Origin: Vishniacozyma victoriae
Taxonomy: Eukaryota; Basidiomycota; Tremellomycetes; Tremellales; Bulleribasidiaceae
DNA length: 64,000 nucleotides
Reading direction: 5' to 3'
Assembly: GCA_017654735.1 (NCBI GenBank)
Contig: JADPYG010000091.1
Coordinates: 186,001 to 250,000 of the forward strand
In this document: piece by piece, positions 11,967 through 25,600 of the stretch
Layout: each line of letters opens with the position of its first letter
Numbering within the stretch: the stretch's first letter is position 1
The notes under the pieces: generated by a model
What the model saw: only the letters and a program-made list of their open reading frames with translations
Database searches by the model: none
Told to the model about the DNA's origin: nothing
Translations under genes and position numbers: made by a program

Positions 11967-12691
11967 CTCACTCTCAGCCGAGTTCTACCCCGATGTCGCT
12001 ATCTTTGTATCGTGTGTATATCTACAGGTCTATTGATTTAAGGATACAGTAAACATCACTCAATCCAGTCGGGTCGCGCAGTATAATGTCGTAGCTAGCA
12101 CTGGCATCTGGTGACAGTCGCGGTCTATGATTAGCAATCACAACCAATCAATTGTTCGATGCGAAGTCAGGAAATGACTACTTGTTCCTATTCCTGAACT
12201 TATGCGCAGACGACGCTTGACTAATCATAGCAAAATCAGGGCCAAGCCTCCGTATTCCACAGTTAGAATATTATGTAAAGAAATCTCCTTCGGTCGCAGG
12301 GCTTCGGCATTTCAGGCTTCCTTTGATGCAAATGAACCGGAAGGACATCAGGCGTGTCTCGAAGTAGACCACTGGCCGATATTACAGGCGCTGCGTCTCG
12401 CTGAGATCTACATATAGGCACAGGTACGGATCAACAAGGCTTGAAGGTTGAATCTATTCTACACAATCGAAAAGCCTCCCGGCGCCGCCCGGCTCGGAAA
12501 GGTGATTCAGGGGCGATCTGATTATGTTCCGGCGGAGTCACCGGTTAGTTTCCTTTGTGACACAGGTATGAGCGTTTTGCAAGTTCTGTTCAGAGCAGCC
12601 ACGGCGGCATGTGAGCGGAACGTGCTCGATCAAAGCGGCGATGATGATTATAAAGAATCAAGGCGCGACAATGTATATGAAGATGCATACA
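11967..12691. other. Intergenic, 725 bp
   Basis: Upstream region of the XPT1-like gene and downstream region of the old yellow enzyme gene, both minus strand. Plus-strand reading frames at 12202-12417 and 12448-12726 lack domains and splice logic, and the second overlaps the end of the oxidoreductase gene, so neither is called. A GC-rich patch (cccggcgccgcccggctcgg) lies at about 12478-12497. Confidence 0.35.
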
Positions 12692-14105
<1,414 letters not shown>

Positions 14106-14143
14106 TTTCGAGATGATTGTGCTGATCTTGGTTGTTGCTTGGG

Positions 14144-14157
14144 TATATATATATGTA
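14144..14157 (-). promoter_or_regulatory. TATA-like element upstream of the OYE gene
   Basis: A 14-bp alternating TA run (tatatatatatgta on plus) lies 39 bp before the OYE start codon. It is a likely TATA box or low-complexity promoter element; the leader would be very short if it is the TATA box. Confidence 0.35.
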
Positions 14158-14605
14158 CTGGATGGTATAGATTATTAAGCTGAAGAGACTCGCTTGATGA
14201 GTATTGCGTGAATCGACACTTCCTTCGTGATACCAATCACTATCACCTCACAAATTCGCAAAGGGTGTAGCCGTGCGGACTTCCGACTTCCGCATCCCGT
14301 CTTATCGCCCCAATGACCACAGCAATCCACCGTCTACTTTGACTACACCACCACATGAAAAGTATGAGTTATCACTCCACCGGATGAATCAGCTGTTCCA
14401 ATGCCAAGCGGTGCCTGTTTGAACATTTGCCTCCGAGGATTTTCCGTAAAAGAGATCTGGAAATGACTTCATCATCTTGGTCAGCTGCTCATTTATACAC
14501 CAACGCAACATTCGACTGTGTTAGCAATCTCTCCTCCTTCGCTCGACTAGGCAGATTTTCCGACTGGGACTGACTCATCTTTTGAAATCCTCCACCTTTG
14601 TCGAC

Positions 14606-14617
14606 ACATATATAAAC
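14606..14617 (+). promoter_or_regulatory. TATA box candidate of the NmrA-like gene
   Basis: acatatataaac, 80 bp before the ATG at 14697, followed by a C/T-rich leader. This is a good spacing for a fungal TATA promoter. Confidence 0.5.
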
Positions 14618-14696
14618 TGACAAATCGACCCTTGATCACTTCCAACTCCTATCCTCTCTTGCCCTCTCACTACAGTCACCTGATCAATATCAAACC

Positions 14697-15695
14697 ATGT
14701 CTATCGCTATATTCCCAGCTTCAGGTGGTCTAGGAGGAGCCACACTCTCTCACCTTCTCGATACCGCTAAAGTCGACCCATCTTCGCTTGTCCTAGTCGC
14801 TCGCTCGCCCGAAAGGCTCGCTGAAGAGAAGGCCCGGGGAGCGAAAGTCTTGAAGGCCGATTATGATCATTCCGAGACACTTGATGGGGTTTTCAAGGGT
14901 GTTGAGGTATTAAACTTGATCTCATATGCCAGCTTCCAACACAAATATCGTTTCAAGGTATGTCATTCCCAAATAGACTTCTGAAGTTAGAGCTGATGTC
15001 AGGTCGCAAAAGCCGCTATCGACTCTGCGATCTCACAAGGAGTCCGTCACATCATCTACTCTTCCCTCGCATTCGCTCGAGATGGCGAACCCACCTTCAA
15101 ACCACATGTCATGCTCGCTCATCTCGCAACGGAGGAATACCTAGCTTCACTCGTCTCGCCTACTTTTTCATATACCGTCATTCGACAAGGTCTCTACTCT
15201 GAGAGTTTCCCCGTTTATACTGCCAATTTCGATATCGCCAAGGCTGCGGCTAGCAACGAAACAGAATTCAAGATCAGAATACCACATGATGGGTCTGGAC
15301 CTGGTGTTCCTTGGGCAAAGAGGGATGAACTTGGTGAAGCCACCGCTCGACTTATGGGGGAATATACCAAGGATCCGGCAAATTTCCGATTCAAGAACAA
15401 AATGATCCTTTTATCTGGACCTCGAGAATATAGTCTAAATGAGACTGCTTCGGTATTCTCAAAAGTCTTGGGGAAATCAGTAACGATCGAAGAGGTTTCT
15501 GTGGAGGAATATGCCGACCAGCCCAATGTCGGCTACGGGTCGGATTCGACACGTCTGAATCAATTATGGGCAACTGCGTTCGAAGGGATCAAACATGGTG
15601 AAGCGGCAACCGTGACCACGCATTTGCGGGAGCTGCTGGGACGAGAGCCAGAAGACTTTGAGACTACTGTCAGGGGGATGATCAGTTCAAAATAA
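14697..15695 (+). CDS. NmrA-like NAD(P)-binding oxidoreductase
   Basis: Atypical short-chain dehydrogenase of the NmrA/QOR2 type. Exons 14697-14957 and 15003-15695 give 317 residues. The N-terminus MSIAIFPASGGLGGATLSHL is a Rossmann first strand with a variant Gly-rich loop (ASGGLGG), followed by LVARSPERL, the usual site for NADP selectivity. ISQGVRHIIYSSLAF is the SDR-like active-site strand, with no Tyr-xxx-Lys pair as is usual for NmrA-like proteins. FSYTVIRQGLYSES and WAKRDELGEATARLM are typical of the C-terminal half of the family. It may be an NAD(P)H-quinone reductase or a redox-sensing regulator; sequence alone does not decide. Confidence 0.82.
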
Positions 15696-15838
15696 GCGAC
15701 ATGACGTTCTCCGTGATTCATTTGTAGGAATCTTCTTCGCGGGAAGAAGATTCCTGCCCGCCCTGAGAAATAGACTATGGGTGACAAATTCAATTGATCT
15801 TCATGCATTGCATTCTTCTGATGTAATTGCAGGGCACT

Positions 15839-17281
15839 TTAATCCGAATCACTCTGATCTCCCAAGAAATCGAGTACAGAAGCCAAGGCGGACTACTCAT
15901 AAGCTCGTCTCCCCAGTCCGTATAGATAGACTCACTTTCGCCTTGGGCCCCGTCTGATACTTATCCTCATCGACATCCTCGTCATTGTCTCCGATACTGG
16001 TACCAGCCGACGGCCTTCTCCCCGTATCTTTACTCCTACTCGCCCTCTCCTCCGGGGGATCGCTCACTCCTCTCTTAGCTTCGAACTCTTGGACGGCCTC
16101 TGCATTGTCAGTTTCACTCATGGACCACGGTGAGGAATGGGGAAGATTGAGGTGCGAGTACGACGGGATCCGGGAATTAATAGATAGGACATCTGGAAGG
16201 TGATGAAGAGAGTAAGGCCACGTACCTAGCTCAGCTGCCAACTCCCTCTTTTCCCTCAATGATTTCGCTTTCCCAATAGTCGGTGTCCCTTTCATTCCAA
16301 GATCCGTCAATATCGATTCAAGATGTCGGATTTGAGATGATGGCTACGACATCAGCCAACGTTTCATTTTGATCTAGAAGAGACATACCGAAGGACAATC
16401 TGCGAATTCCTTGCTCCTGCCATGTTAGCTAGATCTTGAGACATGAAAGGGGGACTGACCATTGTTTCCGAACTCCACAGGCTACTACTATCCTCTTCAA
16501 TTCCGCTATCTTAGTCTCATCAGGCGATAACTAGCATCAGCCTCTCTTCAGCTATCCCCTTGGAGAAAGGTCGGATGGAGGTTGGATGGGAGTGTACTTA
16601 CACCTTCATCAACATCTTTCTTCGGACGCTTCCATCAGCTCACCCCCGATGACAGTCTAGGCAGACTCACCTTCTCTTTCTTCTCCTCTCCTTTGGAAGA
16701 CTCGCTCTTCTTTCTTTTTGGAGGTGCATCATATACTGATGACATATCCGATTCTTCCCCTGCATCAATCTTGGTCTCAGAGCTCGATTCAGCTGACTGT
16801 ATCGTCAGCCCCCCTTCACTTGCATTGGAGAGAGACTTACCTTCTTGTCTGACCCCTTGTCTTTGCTACTCGACTCGGGCTTGGTTTTTGGCTTTGATTC
16901 GGGTTTGGTGACTGACTGAGACTCGGGCTTCGCTTTCGTCTCCACCTTAGTTTCAGATTTCGGTTTAGACTTGGATCTCGGTGGTTCTGGTTCTTCCTGC
17001 TCATCAGCCTTCATCCTCCAACTTTCCATTCCCTCCGCGGTTCAACTTATAACCTCGCTACGCTCGGGACATACCAAAGCAGCAGTAACTTCCTCCTTAA
17101 CGACCTTTTTCCATTCCTTCCCATCCAATTCTCCTTCTTTCAATCCCATTTCTTTAGTGATCAATCCACGAGCTACAGACATTGTAAATTCCCCTTTATC
17201 TAGTAAACCACCTGGTTTCGAGGCTTTGTTTACTACTTCCCTTGTACATCTTGCTAGTTTGGGTAAGAGGGATTCGTCCAT
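15839..17281 (-). CDS. HIRIP3-like histone chaperone
   Basis: Predicted H2A-H2B chaperone related to human HIRIP3, nuclear. Nine or ten exons. The protein starts MDESLLPKLARCTREVVNKA with a small helical domain, then a long Lys/Ser/Pro/Glu-rich disordered segment (KPESKPKTKPESSSKDKGS). The conserved core follows: LKRIVVACGVRKQW, then IRHLESILTDLGMKGTPTIG and KAKSLREKRELAAEL, which is the HIRIP3/CHZ pattern CGVRK...LGMxGxPT...KxKRE. The last exon, spliced out of the apparent read-through by a 43-nt intron, encodes SALASVLDFLGDQSDSD, an acidic end typical of the family. This is why the stop is placed at 15839 rather than at the read-through stop near 15897. Assignment rests on the C-terminal core; the N-terminal domain is less conserved. 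Confidence 0.7.
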
Positions 17282-17509
17282 TGTAATAAATTATGTGGAA
17301 TGTGTATACGAGTATTTCAATTGATGATTTCATGTTACTCAGTTACGACGCGTCGGGGATGTCCGAGACGCGTTTTGGCCTGATCATGTGATATCTGTCC
17401 GCCTCTGCTCTACGAGTAACTTACTTCAAACCATTCTTTGCTAGACATGGTAGTCGTAATCCGCATGCATATGTATGTGTCACTCGAAAATGTCCAAAAG
17501 ACTCCCTAA

Positions 17510-19337
17510 TTACAGTAGAAGTAAAGACCCTACTAAAGCAACTACAACCAAACCCCCAGCAGACCCAACACGCGCACCAGCCCCATTCGCAGCCCTCACT
17601 GGCGCAGTAGTCGTCGCCCCAGGTCCAGTGGAGATGGTCGTAGTAGCCCCTGTACCACTGGCTTTAGCCGATGATGATGTGGTGGTTGCAGAGGAAGAAA
17701 AGACGTTGATATAGTTGAGCTCGAAATAGGCGTTTGCGTATGTCGAGCCAGCATCGTTTATTACGTAGGTTGTATAGCTTATATTAGCTCGTTTCCTCCT
17801 CCTTGCCATCGTTCCTCCTATTCTTCTTTCCATAGTCAAGAAAGAAGTAATGAGCACACGTACCATGTATTATCCCCAACCAGGGCTGGACAAGTTTCAG
17901 CCAAAATACTCCCAACACCCGCCCAATCTCCACATAATGTCGTACCAATTACCAAGTTCTGGGCTACTCATTAGCTCCCCTCCATCTCATCACAGCTGTG
18001 CACTCGAATGGATGGTAGCGAGAAAGGACACTTACCTGTAAAAGCTGTATCGATATCACACCCTGAAGATAGGTATTCAGCATCAGGCGTCCCGAGGGAT
18101 GAGGTATCGATGCTCGAAGCATCCCTTGTGACTGAAGTGGGTACATCGCTCCTCTGTCCATTAGCGAGTATCTCCACGAATGAAGACGTATCCAAGGAGA
18201 GAGATGTAACGAAAAAGGAGGGAAGGAGAAGCATGATATGGGCACATGGAGAAGGGACATACAGCAAAGAACCAAATCCTGATTCCATCACTTGCGAATT
18301 CACAAACATAAACACCCCCTCCCCCGCTTGCAAATCCTGCACCGTACGATACATCAGAAGCTGAATTGACTGTACATCCCGTAGTATCTGTTGCTGTCGT
18401 TCCGCAAGTTGTGGCAGTTGTATTCCCAAGTTGGTTCGTTGATTGAGCTACACATCTGTCATCAGCCTCGGCCGTGAGGGAGAGGAGCTCCTCCTCTGCA
18501 CAAACCACATTTGGGGACGAGGAAGATGAGGGAAGAAGATGGAGAGGGACATACGATTGAGATTCAACATGCAAAGCATATTGATTCCTTGTCCTCAGGT
18601 TGATACTCTCGAAAATATCAATCTCACCCCCAACAGGCCAATTCTCACCATCTGCACATCAGCTCTAGAGTGTGTAGAAGATTGGAGGGAAGACTCACGA
18701 GTAAATAAAGCTGGCCAGACTGAACATCCATAAGGTGTATGAGTAGCATCCATTACCCATACTGTGCCGACATCGTACATGGATTTGGAGTATAATTTTG
18801 ATGAATATCGTTTATCGTTATAAGGGACAAAGGATGTATTGTCCACTGGAGTTGTTAGTTTTATGTTCTGTCTTCGTAGTAGACACGTTGGTGGCAATAT
18901 GATAGACAGGGAGAAGGATAGAGCAGCTCACCCTTCATGACTACCCTATCTGCATCATTTACGTAGATCAAACTGGTATTATCCGCAGCTGCCCAGAAAA
19001 CGTCTCCGCTAAATTATCAGCGATCCCCTCTCGATCCCAGATAAACTCGAGACAAGAAGAGGAGGATAGAATCGAGGAAAAGGGGTACAAGAGAAATGAA
19101 GACGTACTTGGTAGTATTATCATAAGCCTCATAAGGAGCTCTGAAACCATCACTACCCATCAGCGCCGCTCACTACTCATATCCAAAAGAAGGGCAATGT
19201 CCTAGTGTCCTAGCTGAGCGATAGTGAAAAGGGACTTACAGGAATCCAGAACCATACCAACTTTCCGTCTTGGTATATGAAGCTGCCTTGACAGCTAGTG
19301 GAAGGAGTGCGAGTAAAGTAGGTGTGATGAGGAACAT
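17510..19337 (-). CDS. GH16 endo-beta-glucanase-like protein, GPI-anchored
   Basis: Secreted glycosyl hydrolase family 16 protein of the laminarinase-like group acting on beta-1,3(4)-glucan. About nine exons. Signal peptide MFLITPTLLALLPLAVKA. Spliced blocks read SWYGSGFLDGFRAPYEAYDN, LIYVNDADRVVMK, MYDVGTVWVMDATHTPYGCS, then the catalytic motif GGEIDIFESINLRTRNQYALH, where the two Glu flanking Asp (EIDIFE) are the nucleophile and acid/base. The C-terminal half has YGAGFASGGGGVYVCEF, SDGIRIWFF, SSLGTPDAEYLSSGCDIDTAF and TLCGDWAG, all GH16 marks. A Ser/Thr-rich stalk (SSSATTTSSSAKASGTG) and a hydrophobic end (GGLVVVALVGSLLLL) are a GPI-anchor signal, placing it at the wall or membrane. No active-site residue is missing. 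Confidence 0.85.
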
Positions 19338-19760
19338 TGTGTACCGAGGATCGAAAGGTAGGGAGAGAAACAAAGTGTATGAATTTCTAGTCCTTGCTTG
19401 TGTTGTATTAGATACGAGCGCAGTAGACTATCGAAGTTTCGAAGCGATGAAAGCAATGTGTGGTGACGTCGTTTCTGTGTGTGACTCTGATATGGTCGTG
19501 GTTGCGGAGATGAACAGTGAGGTGAGACAAAAACAACACAGCAGCGCAGTCCCCTTTGATTAAAGTTGTCAAAAGATCGACGCGTTCAGGTACGCGACAA
19601 CGACGATGATCGCGTTGTTTACATCCACCCTTTACCTTACTTGCTATCTGCTACCCTTATGAGGTGGATGATGCTAATTTCTGTAATGCATACACGTATG
19701 TGAACCAAATTCGTGTTTATTACAACATCTTGCTTATAGCCAATGCCAATGCCCTCCTAG
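19338..19760. other. Intergenic, 423 bp
   Basis: Promoter region of the GH16 gene and 3' region of the coiled-coil gene (both minus strand). A G/A-rich stretch lies at 19361-19400. No gene was recognised. Confidence 0.35.
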
Positions 19761-22222
19761 CTAGCGTGCAGCACCTCCACTTCCACTAGCACTAGATCCA
19801 GGACTTTGTCTACCCCATCTATCCTCTGGTACCTGTCCTTGTACCTGCGATTGTCCCGCTTGAGATTGTTGGGCGCCATATCCTGTCTGTAGTGAAGCCC
19901 AGGGACCAGTATTGAAAGACTGTTGATCCGTCTTTTCGGGCATCGGGGCGAAATTCACTCTTTGGCCCATACTAGCTGAAGAAGTAGTAGAAATAGGTGG
20001 AGTGGATGATGATGAATTTGTCCGTGATGGTCCACCCCCTTGAGGTGGGGGTTGGTTAGCGAGTGTTGACGTCGGACTAAGGACCGCTCGAGTGACTATG
20101 GAAGCGAGTGATGGGCCGCCTGGTTTGGCCCCTGGAGCGGTTGCTTGACCTGTTGTCGTCCCTGGTAAAGGAGGGAATTGGGGTGGTGAAAGTGTAGTTG
20201 GAGATGATTGCCTTTCAGCTAAGACTGACGGTGGAGGGTGGAAATTTGGTGTAGGTCTCGGTCGGACATTTGGAAGGTATATTCGATGTTGTAATTGCGG
20301 AGGCATCATTGTTGTATGATGTTCATAGGTCGGATGAAATGGGGCTGCGGAGGCGTTTACCCCTCCCGATATGGCCCGCTGGACAGCCGATGGTGAAGTG
20401 ACAGTTGGAGGCGGAGCTGCTGAAACTGATCGTGGAGGCCTTACGGATGGGGAGGAAGGGTGGGGGTAGAAGGTGTTTGTATTTGGTAAATGTGTTGGAC
20501 TTGGTTGTGGGGGATTTAAAGGACGCGCTGGACCAGACGAAGGGAATCGAGGACCATATCCACCTCTTCCGCGCCCAGCAGCGAAATGACTATGACCTTG
20601 TAGATTCGTCAAACTGGGGTGGGTCGATAATGATCTACCTTGTCCATCGTGATCGTCCCATCCTCCACCTCTGACAGCAGAAGGCCAGTATCCACTACTC
20701 CGCCTTTGTTTCTGCTCTTCATTCCTCCTTTCCGCTTCTTCCTTCTGTCTCTCTAAATCTTCTAAGCGATGTTCTAGTTCCAGCTTTTCAGCCTCCTTCT
20801 TCTCCTTTTTAGCTTTTAGCTTGTCGACTTTTGAAACCACTTCTGCCAATTTCTTATCCTCCTCTGCCCTTGCTCTCCTCTCTCTCTCCTTCACTTCATC
20901 TTCCCTATCTTTAACAATCTTCCATTCATCTTTAACCGTATCCAACTCCAATTTGACTTCTTCGAATACCCTTTCCAAATCTGCTAATCCGCCTTGAACA
21001 AGGTTCATTTCCTTTTCAGCAGCTTCAGCTCCTGCCCATCCCTGTTTCACCTGTTCCTGCAAAGCTAGTGTTTTCTGTTTAGCCCTCATATCCATCGTTC
21101 CTGCCTTTTCAATCGCCCGTTTCACAGTCTCAATTTCAACCCTCAAAGCAGCCTCTGCACGTTGAGAAGAACGTCGAGCTTCTTTGATCTGATTTTGAAG
21201 ATGTTCCTTTTCGGCGTGGGCTGCTGCTATATGTTGACGAAGTTGGGCTGCTTGGGCGTCGGACGGAGAGAGGATTGGGGTCGGGGCTACTATTGGTGGA
21301 TCAGAGGGAGGGGTGGCTCCGTTGTAGGTAGGTGAATCGGGAGGAGCGTTGATTGAGTTGGAGCGTGAACGGGGATTTGATCGTGAACGTAGTGAATTTG
21401 CGCGTGATCTAGGGTGAAGACCGGGGTTGGGCGATGGGGAAGGTGGCATCAGGACTGAACTCGATACTGGATGTCAGCTGAGCGTTGCTGAGTAGATTGA
21501 TGAGACGTACCAATACCATCCACACCTTCGCCAAACATCCCGACGACCCTCAGTTCAATCTCGTACTCCTTCCCCGGACTCAGACCGTAGACTACCACAA
21601 CAGCTCTATCGCCCTGACTCTTCTTCTCCTTCCTCCTTTTACTCGAGATTCCAGCTTCTCTAGCTGCGTTCCCCGCACTTAAAGTGAACCTAGCCCGCCT
21701 AGGTCTTCTTCTAGTCATATTCCCTTCCTCCCCATTCTGCTCGTTTCCTTCATCATCCCAATTCTCCTCTTCGTCATCCGCATCTACATCCTCCTCATCC
21801 TCTTCATCTGCATCTGACACGTGCGCGACGATCCGATTCCAAGGTTGACCATTGACACTAACTACCACTCCGTGTGATAATAGATCTTTAAATCGGACTT
21901 GACCATTCAAGACAGGCCAAGCTCCCGGTAATATCGAATCGGAATCATCCATCTCTACAGCTGTATCATCATCACTATCCCTCGTTCTATTATTATGATG
22001 TCTCTTCTTCCGTTTATGATGTGCAGCAGGTGATTGAGGGTGTAGGTGTGTTGAAGCAGACGCGGACGCGGAATTGGGAGTCGAGGTCGACGTTGAAGTG
22101 GAAGGGGACGCGAGGGTTAATGATAGAGTGAGGGCGAGGGGAGTGAGTTCGAGGATTGATAATGAGAGTGGTCGAGTTGATGGGGTTATTGAATGCCATG
22201 TCGAAGGTGATGGGCTCGCCAT
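19761..22222 (-). CDS. Large coiled-coil and proline-rich protein, unknown function
   Basis: Not assigned. Exons 21511-22222 and 19761-21466, joined across a 44-nt intron with gacatccag acceptor, give 805 residues. The first 240 residues hold Ser/Thr runs, a basic KRKKRHHNNR patch, an acidic segment (DADEEDEEDVDADDEEEN) and a short fibronectin-like strand pair around AVVVVYGLSPGKEYEIEL. Residues of about 300-490 form a long coiled coil with heptad-rich Glu/Lys sequence (LDTVKDEWKIVKDREDEVKE). The last 300 residues are Pro/Ser/Gly-rich. An FnIII-like piece before a coiled coil suggests a scaffold. An acrB-like ubiquitination-network protein is a possible relative, weakly supported. Confidence 0.6.
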
Positions 22223-22434
22223 GGTTGATAGTAGGGTTATAAGTATAGGTCAATGGATAGAATAGGTATCGGTTAAGGTTACTCTTACTTTTCTGAATTC
22301 CAGGTTTTAGTGTATCTAGTATCAGTAGATTGGAAATAGGCGCGTGGAAGTATATAGTGGGGTCTCCAGGTAAGAAATCAAAAGTTGGTCGTCCACTACT
22401 TACTATACATAACTTTATCAGGGGGATATACACA
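22223..22434. promoter_or_regulatory. Divergent promoter coiled-coil gene/DPH6, 212 bp
   Basis: Short head-to-head spacer containing both promoters. A TATA-like aagtatatagtgg occurs at about 22347-22359, roughly 80 bp before the DPH6 ATG. Confidence 0.4.
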
Positions 22435-24943
22435 ATGAGCAATTTGCCTGGGATCAAACACAAGGTCATAGGTTTAGTATCAGGAGGGAAAGATTCAACA
22501 TTCAATCTACTTCATTGCGTCGCGAATGGTCATGAGCTCGTGGCACTAGCTACATTAACGCCAGAGGCAGGTATCGGTAAGTCAAGGCTGGTAGGCCGTA
22601 TCAAGAGGAGCAGCTGATGTACAGATGAGCTAGATAGTCATCTCTACCAGTCTGTCGGGACTAGGGTCTTACCGCTTATAGCGGAATCTATGGGTTTACC
22701 GCTCTTCACTCGCGATATCAAGGGGAAAGCAGTAGAGAGGGGACCGGAGTATGGATCTAGAACTTCGTCAGGCGAGGGGAGTGAAGTATCGGGGGATGAG
22801 ACTGAGGATCTATACATGCTCGTTAAGAAGATCAAGGTGAGTTACTCCCTATCCTACCACTTGTCCTTGATGTGGATCATAAAGAGAAGTAATGGGAACT
22901 GACGAACAGGAAACACATCCGGAATGTACTGCCCTAGCTTCCGGAGCTATTCTATCAAATTACCAAAGACTTCGAATTGAACATGTCTGCCAGCGACTCG
23001 GTTTGGTTTCTATAAGTTATCTATGGCAAGCTGCTCAATTACCATTACTGGAAAGAATGTTGGCATGTGGGATGGAAGTGATTCTCGTGAAAGTAGCTGG
23101 TGTTGGACTGGGGATTGATTTGGTGGGAAAGAATCTGAGGGAGATTATGTCTCTACTGCGCCGCTTGGTGAGTCTTTTTCTTCACGGGCGTTCGTAGGAA
23201 GGCAAGATACTGGAGAAAGAACTGATACCAGGAATCACGATACGGCTCACACCCAGCGGGAGAAGGAGGGGAGTATGAAACGTTGACATTGTCAACGCCT
23301 TTATTCTCAAAGAGCCTAGAATTGGAGGATACAGAAGTAATAATCACCGATCCGGAACCTTACCCAGTCGCATACCTCCGCGTGGCTGGGGGGAGATTGG
23401 TGGAGAAGGAAGGATGGGTGAGACCTGGGGTGGAGGAGTTGAGGACGATGTTGGGCTTGGGAAGTGATGAGGGGGTGGAGGGACTTGATGAAGCTGGACG
23501 GGAGTTGCTCGATGATTTACGTCAATCTCGTCCTGGACCGAGTATGAAAGATGGAGAGGAGGAACAAGAGGTGGATATGTCTGGATTGAGACTATCGGCG
23601 GATTTGAGTGAGGATGTTAGATTTAACAAACGTGACAAATGGTTCGCGGCGTCCATCAACGGGGTTACAAGAGGGGATGAATCGATAGGTGAAGAATTGA
23701 AACGGTGCTTCGACTCAATACAAGGTAAGACCCTCGAGCCCATTGATGGACAATGAGCTAACATCCAGCAACCCTGACAACACACGGTCTATCCCTCCCC
23801 CTTCATACATCCCATATAACCCTCTTATTACCTTCAATGTCCCTCTTCCTACCCGCCAACGCAGTCTACTTGACATACTTCGGTACATCCCCCCCATCCC
23901 GAGCTACTGTTGCTGTCCCCCTACCCTCTGGGTCGCGTATACGACTTGAAGTGGTTGGGTTTGATGATCGCCCAACTGCAGGTGGAAGCGGGAGGGTACA
24001 GGGTAGACAGGCGTTACATGTTCAAGGACTTAGTTATTGGGCTCCAGCGAATATTGGACCTTATTCTCAAGCTGTCTCTGTATGTCCTCTTTGTATCTTC
24101 ATGTTGGACGTTAGGCTGATGATAGGTAAACTCGAGAGTTGCTCTTGCAGGACAGATCCCCCTTATACCCTCCTCTCTCACCCTACCTGGACCTGATTAC
24201 GCACATCAATCGATCCTAGCTCTCCAGCATGTCGAGAGGATCAGAGACGTCTTGAGATCCAAATCTTCAACGGGGGGAGGATGGACAGGGTGGGTTGAAA
24301 GCTGTACTGCCTGGTACGTAGGCGAAGGGCTCGCTACCGTCAAGGAGGCTTGGACATTATGGTCAGAGAGGGTAAGTCCTTGACATAGGGCATGAGCTGA
24401 TGAATAGGAGGAATGCCAAGATGCGCCTGCCGTCTTTGTTCAAGCTGAAGAACTACCAAAAGGGGCCTTGGTGGAGTTTCAAGTTAACTTCCATACCGGT
24501 CGACCAGGGTATGGAGGGGATGAAGATGATGATGAGATGGAAGCTATTTTCTCTTCCGGATCTACATCGAAAAAGGGATTGAGCTGGGAAACCTCATCTT
24601 CCGAAGTCAAGGGTCAAGGTGGTAGAGCGATGATTTATTTATATGGTAAGTTCCTCCTCGTCAATAGTGAGACTAGAGCTGATGATAGATATCAATAATC
24701 TAGATGGAGAGATGGATGATTTTAAATCCATCTGCACCAATGCAGTGAGCGTAAAAGCGTACCACCTAAGATCGACAGGTCAAGAAAGTAAGTCCTCTCT
24801 ATGTTGAAAGACCGGGCTGATGTTCAGTATCAAAACCCATTTCCCACTTAAACCTAGGAAGGGTATGTGTGACAATGATTCCAGTCCATTTCATATCATC
24901 CCGCAGTGGCCCAGCTAGAATAGCATTAGAGATCTTTTCATAG
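22435..24943 (+). CDS. DPH6: Diphthine--ammonia ligase Dph6 (ATP-pyrophosphatase plus RidA-like domains)
   Basis: Catalyses the last, ATP-dependent amidation step of diphthamide synthesis on elongation factor 2. The start is at 22435 (MSNLPGIKHKVIGLVSGGKD). SGGKDS at residues 16-21 is the PP-loop for ATP. Next come ATLTPEAGI and DELDSHLYQSVGTRVLP, then TALASGAILSNYQRLRIEHV, LGLVSISYLWQ and MLACGMEVILVKVAGVGL, all in the order of the ATP_bind_4 domain. The C-terminal half carries RidA/YjgF-like domains: QGLSYWAPANIGPYSQAVSV and RVALAGQIPLIPSSLTLPG in the first, and a second ending VTMIPVHFISSRSGPARIA. This long fused architecture matches yeast Dph6. Introns are frequent, at least eight. The last exon ends LEIFS at 24940. 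Confidence 0.88.
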
Positions 24944-25600
24944 GCTTGATTCCATGCATTGGTATCGTCTAGTAAGTTAGGTGGCGTATTGTAAATGTAG
25001 ATCTCCTAGGGTATTATTCAGATATTCAGGGTAAAAGACGCGTGTGGCTTTGTCTTCTTTTGTGTTGTAAAGAGAGAGTAGATGAAACACTACTGTCCCG
25101 TATTCACTACCACTACCATTGTACATCGTCGTCAACTACCATTACTCAATTGCATTACCTCCTACTATTATACATTCTTTTACATAGCTCAATCAAGAGC
25201 AATACCGCTGGCCGGTATATAATCAACTCGATATTGATATCTACTTCCTTTCGATAAACAAGCTCGGACCTAGTCCTTTCGCCAAGCATCCGTTACTACA
25301 TCGCATCTCACGCATCACACTCGATACTCGATACTTGGTACTCGACAATCGACACTTCCTACTCGGTAGAAATAAGCAAGCAGGCCTTGTGCGCAACATC
25401 CAACGACTACGACGACAATCCGAGACAACACCTCTGTTTGTGTCTCAAACGCCATTCCTATCATCATCTAATCAATCTCACAAGATCGGCAGCTTGTTGA
25501 GGTCCTCCTTTATACGCACGCCCTCGTCTATACTTTGGTGGCTGTTGAAGTCATCTATCACTATCACTCATAAATTGAATAGGAAATTATAGGATTAAGC
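24944..25600. other. Intergenic region and probable long leader of KCH1, 657 bp
   Basis: 3' region of DPH6 followed by a C/A/T-rich stretch with few G on the plus strand (25080-25340), typical of a long transcribed leader. It includes near-repeats of actcgata and actcgacaatcgaca at about 25318-25352. No conserved coding frame was seen. Confidence 0.4.

Larger units (their letters stand above)
14106..14696. promoter_or_regulatory. Shared divergent promoter OYE/NmrA-like, 591 bp
   Basis: Head-to-head promoter with TATA-like elements at both ends, 39 bp from the OYE ATG and 80 bp from the NmrA-like ATG. Nothing else coding was seen. Confidence 0.5.

Noticed and set aside
25335..25592. Short plus-strand frame before KCH1
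   Set aside because: It does not start with ATG, lacks a domain and lies in a leader-like C/A/T-rich stretch.
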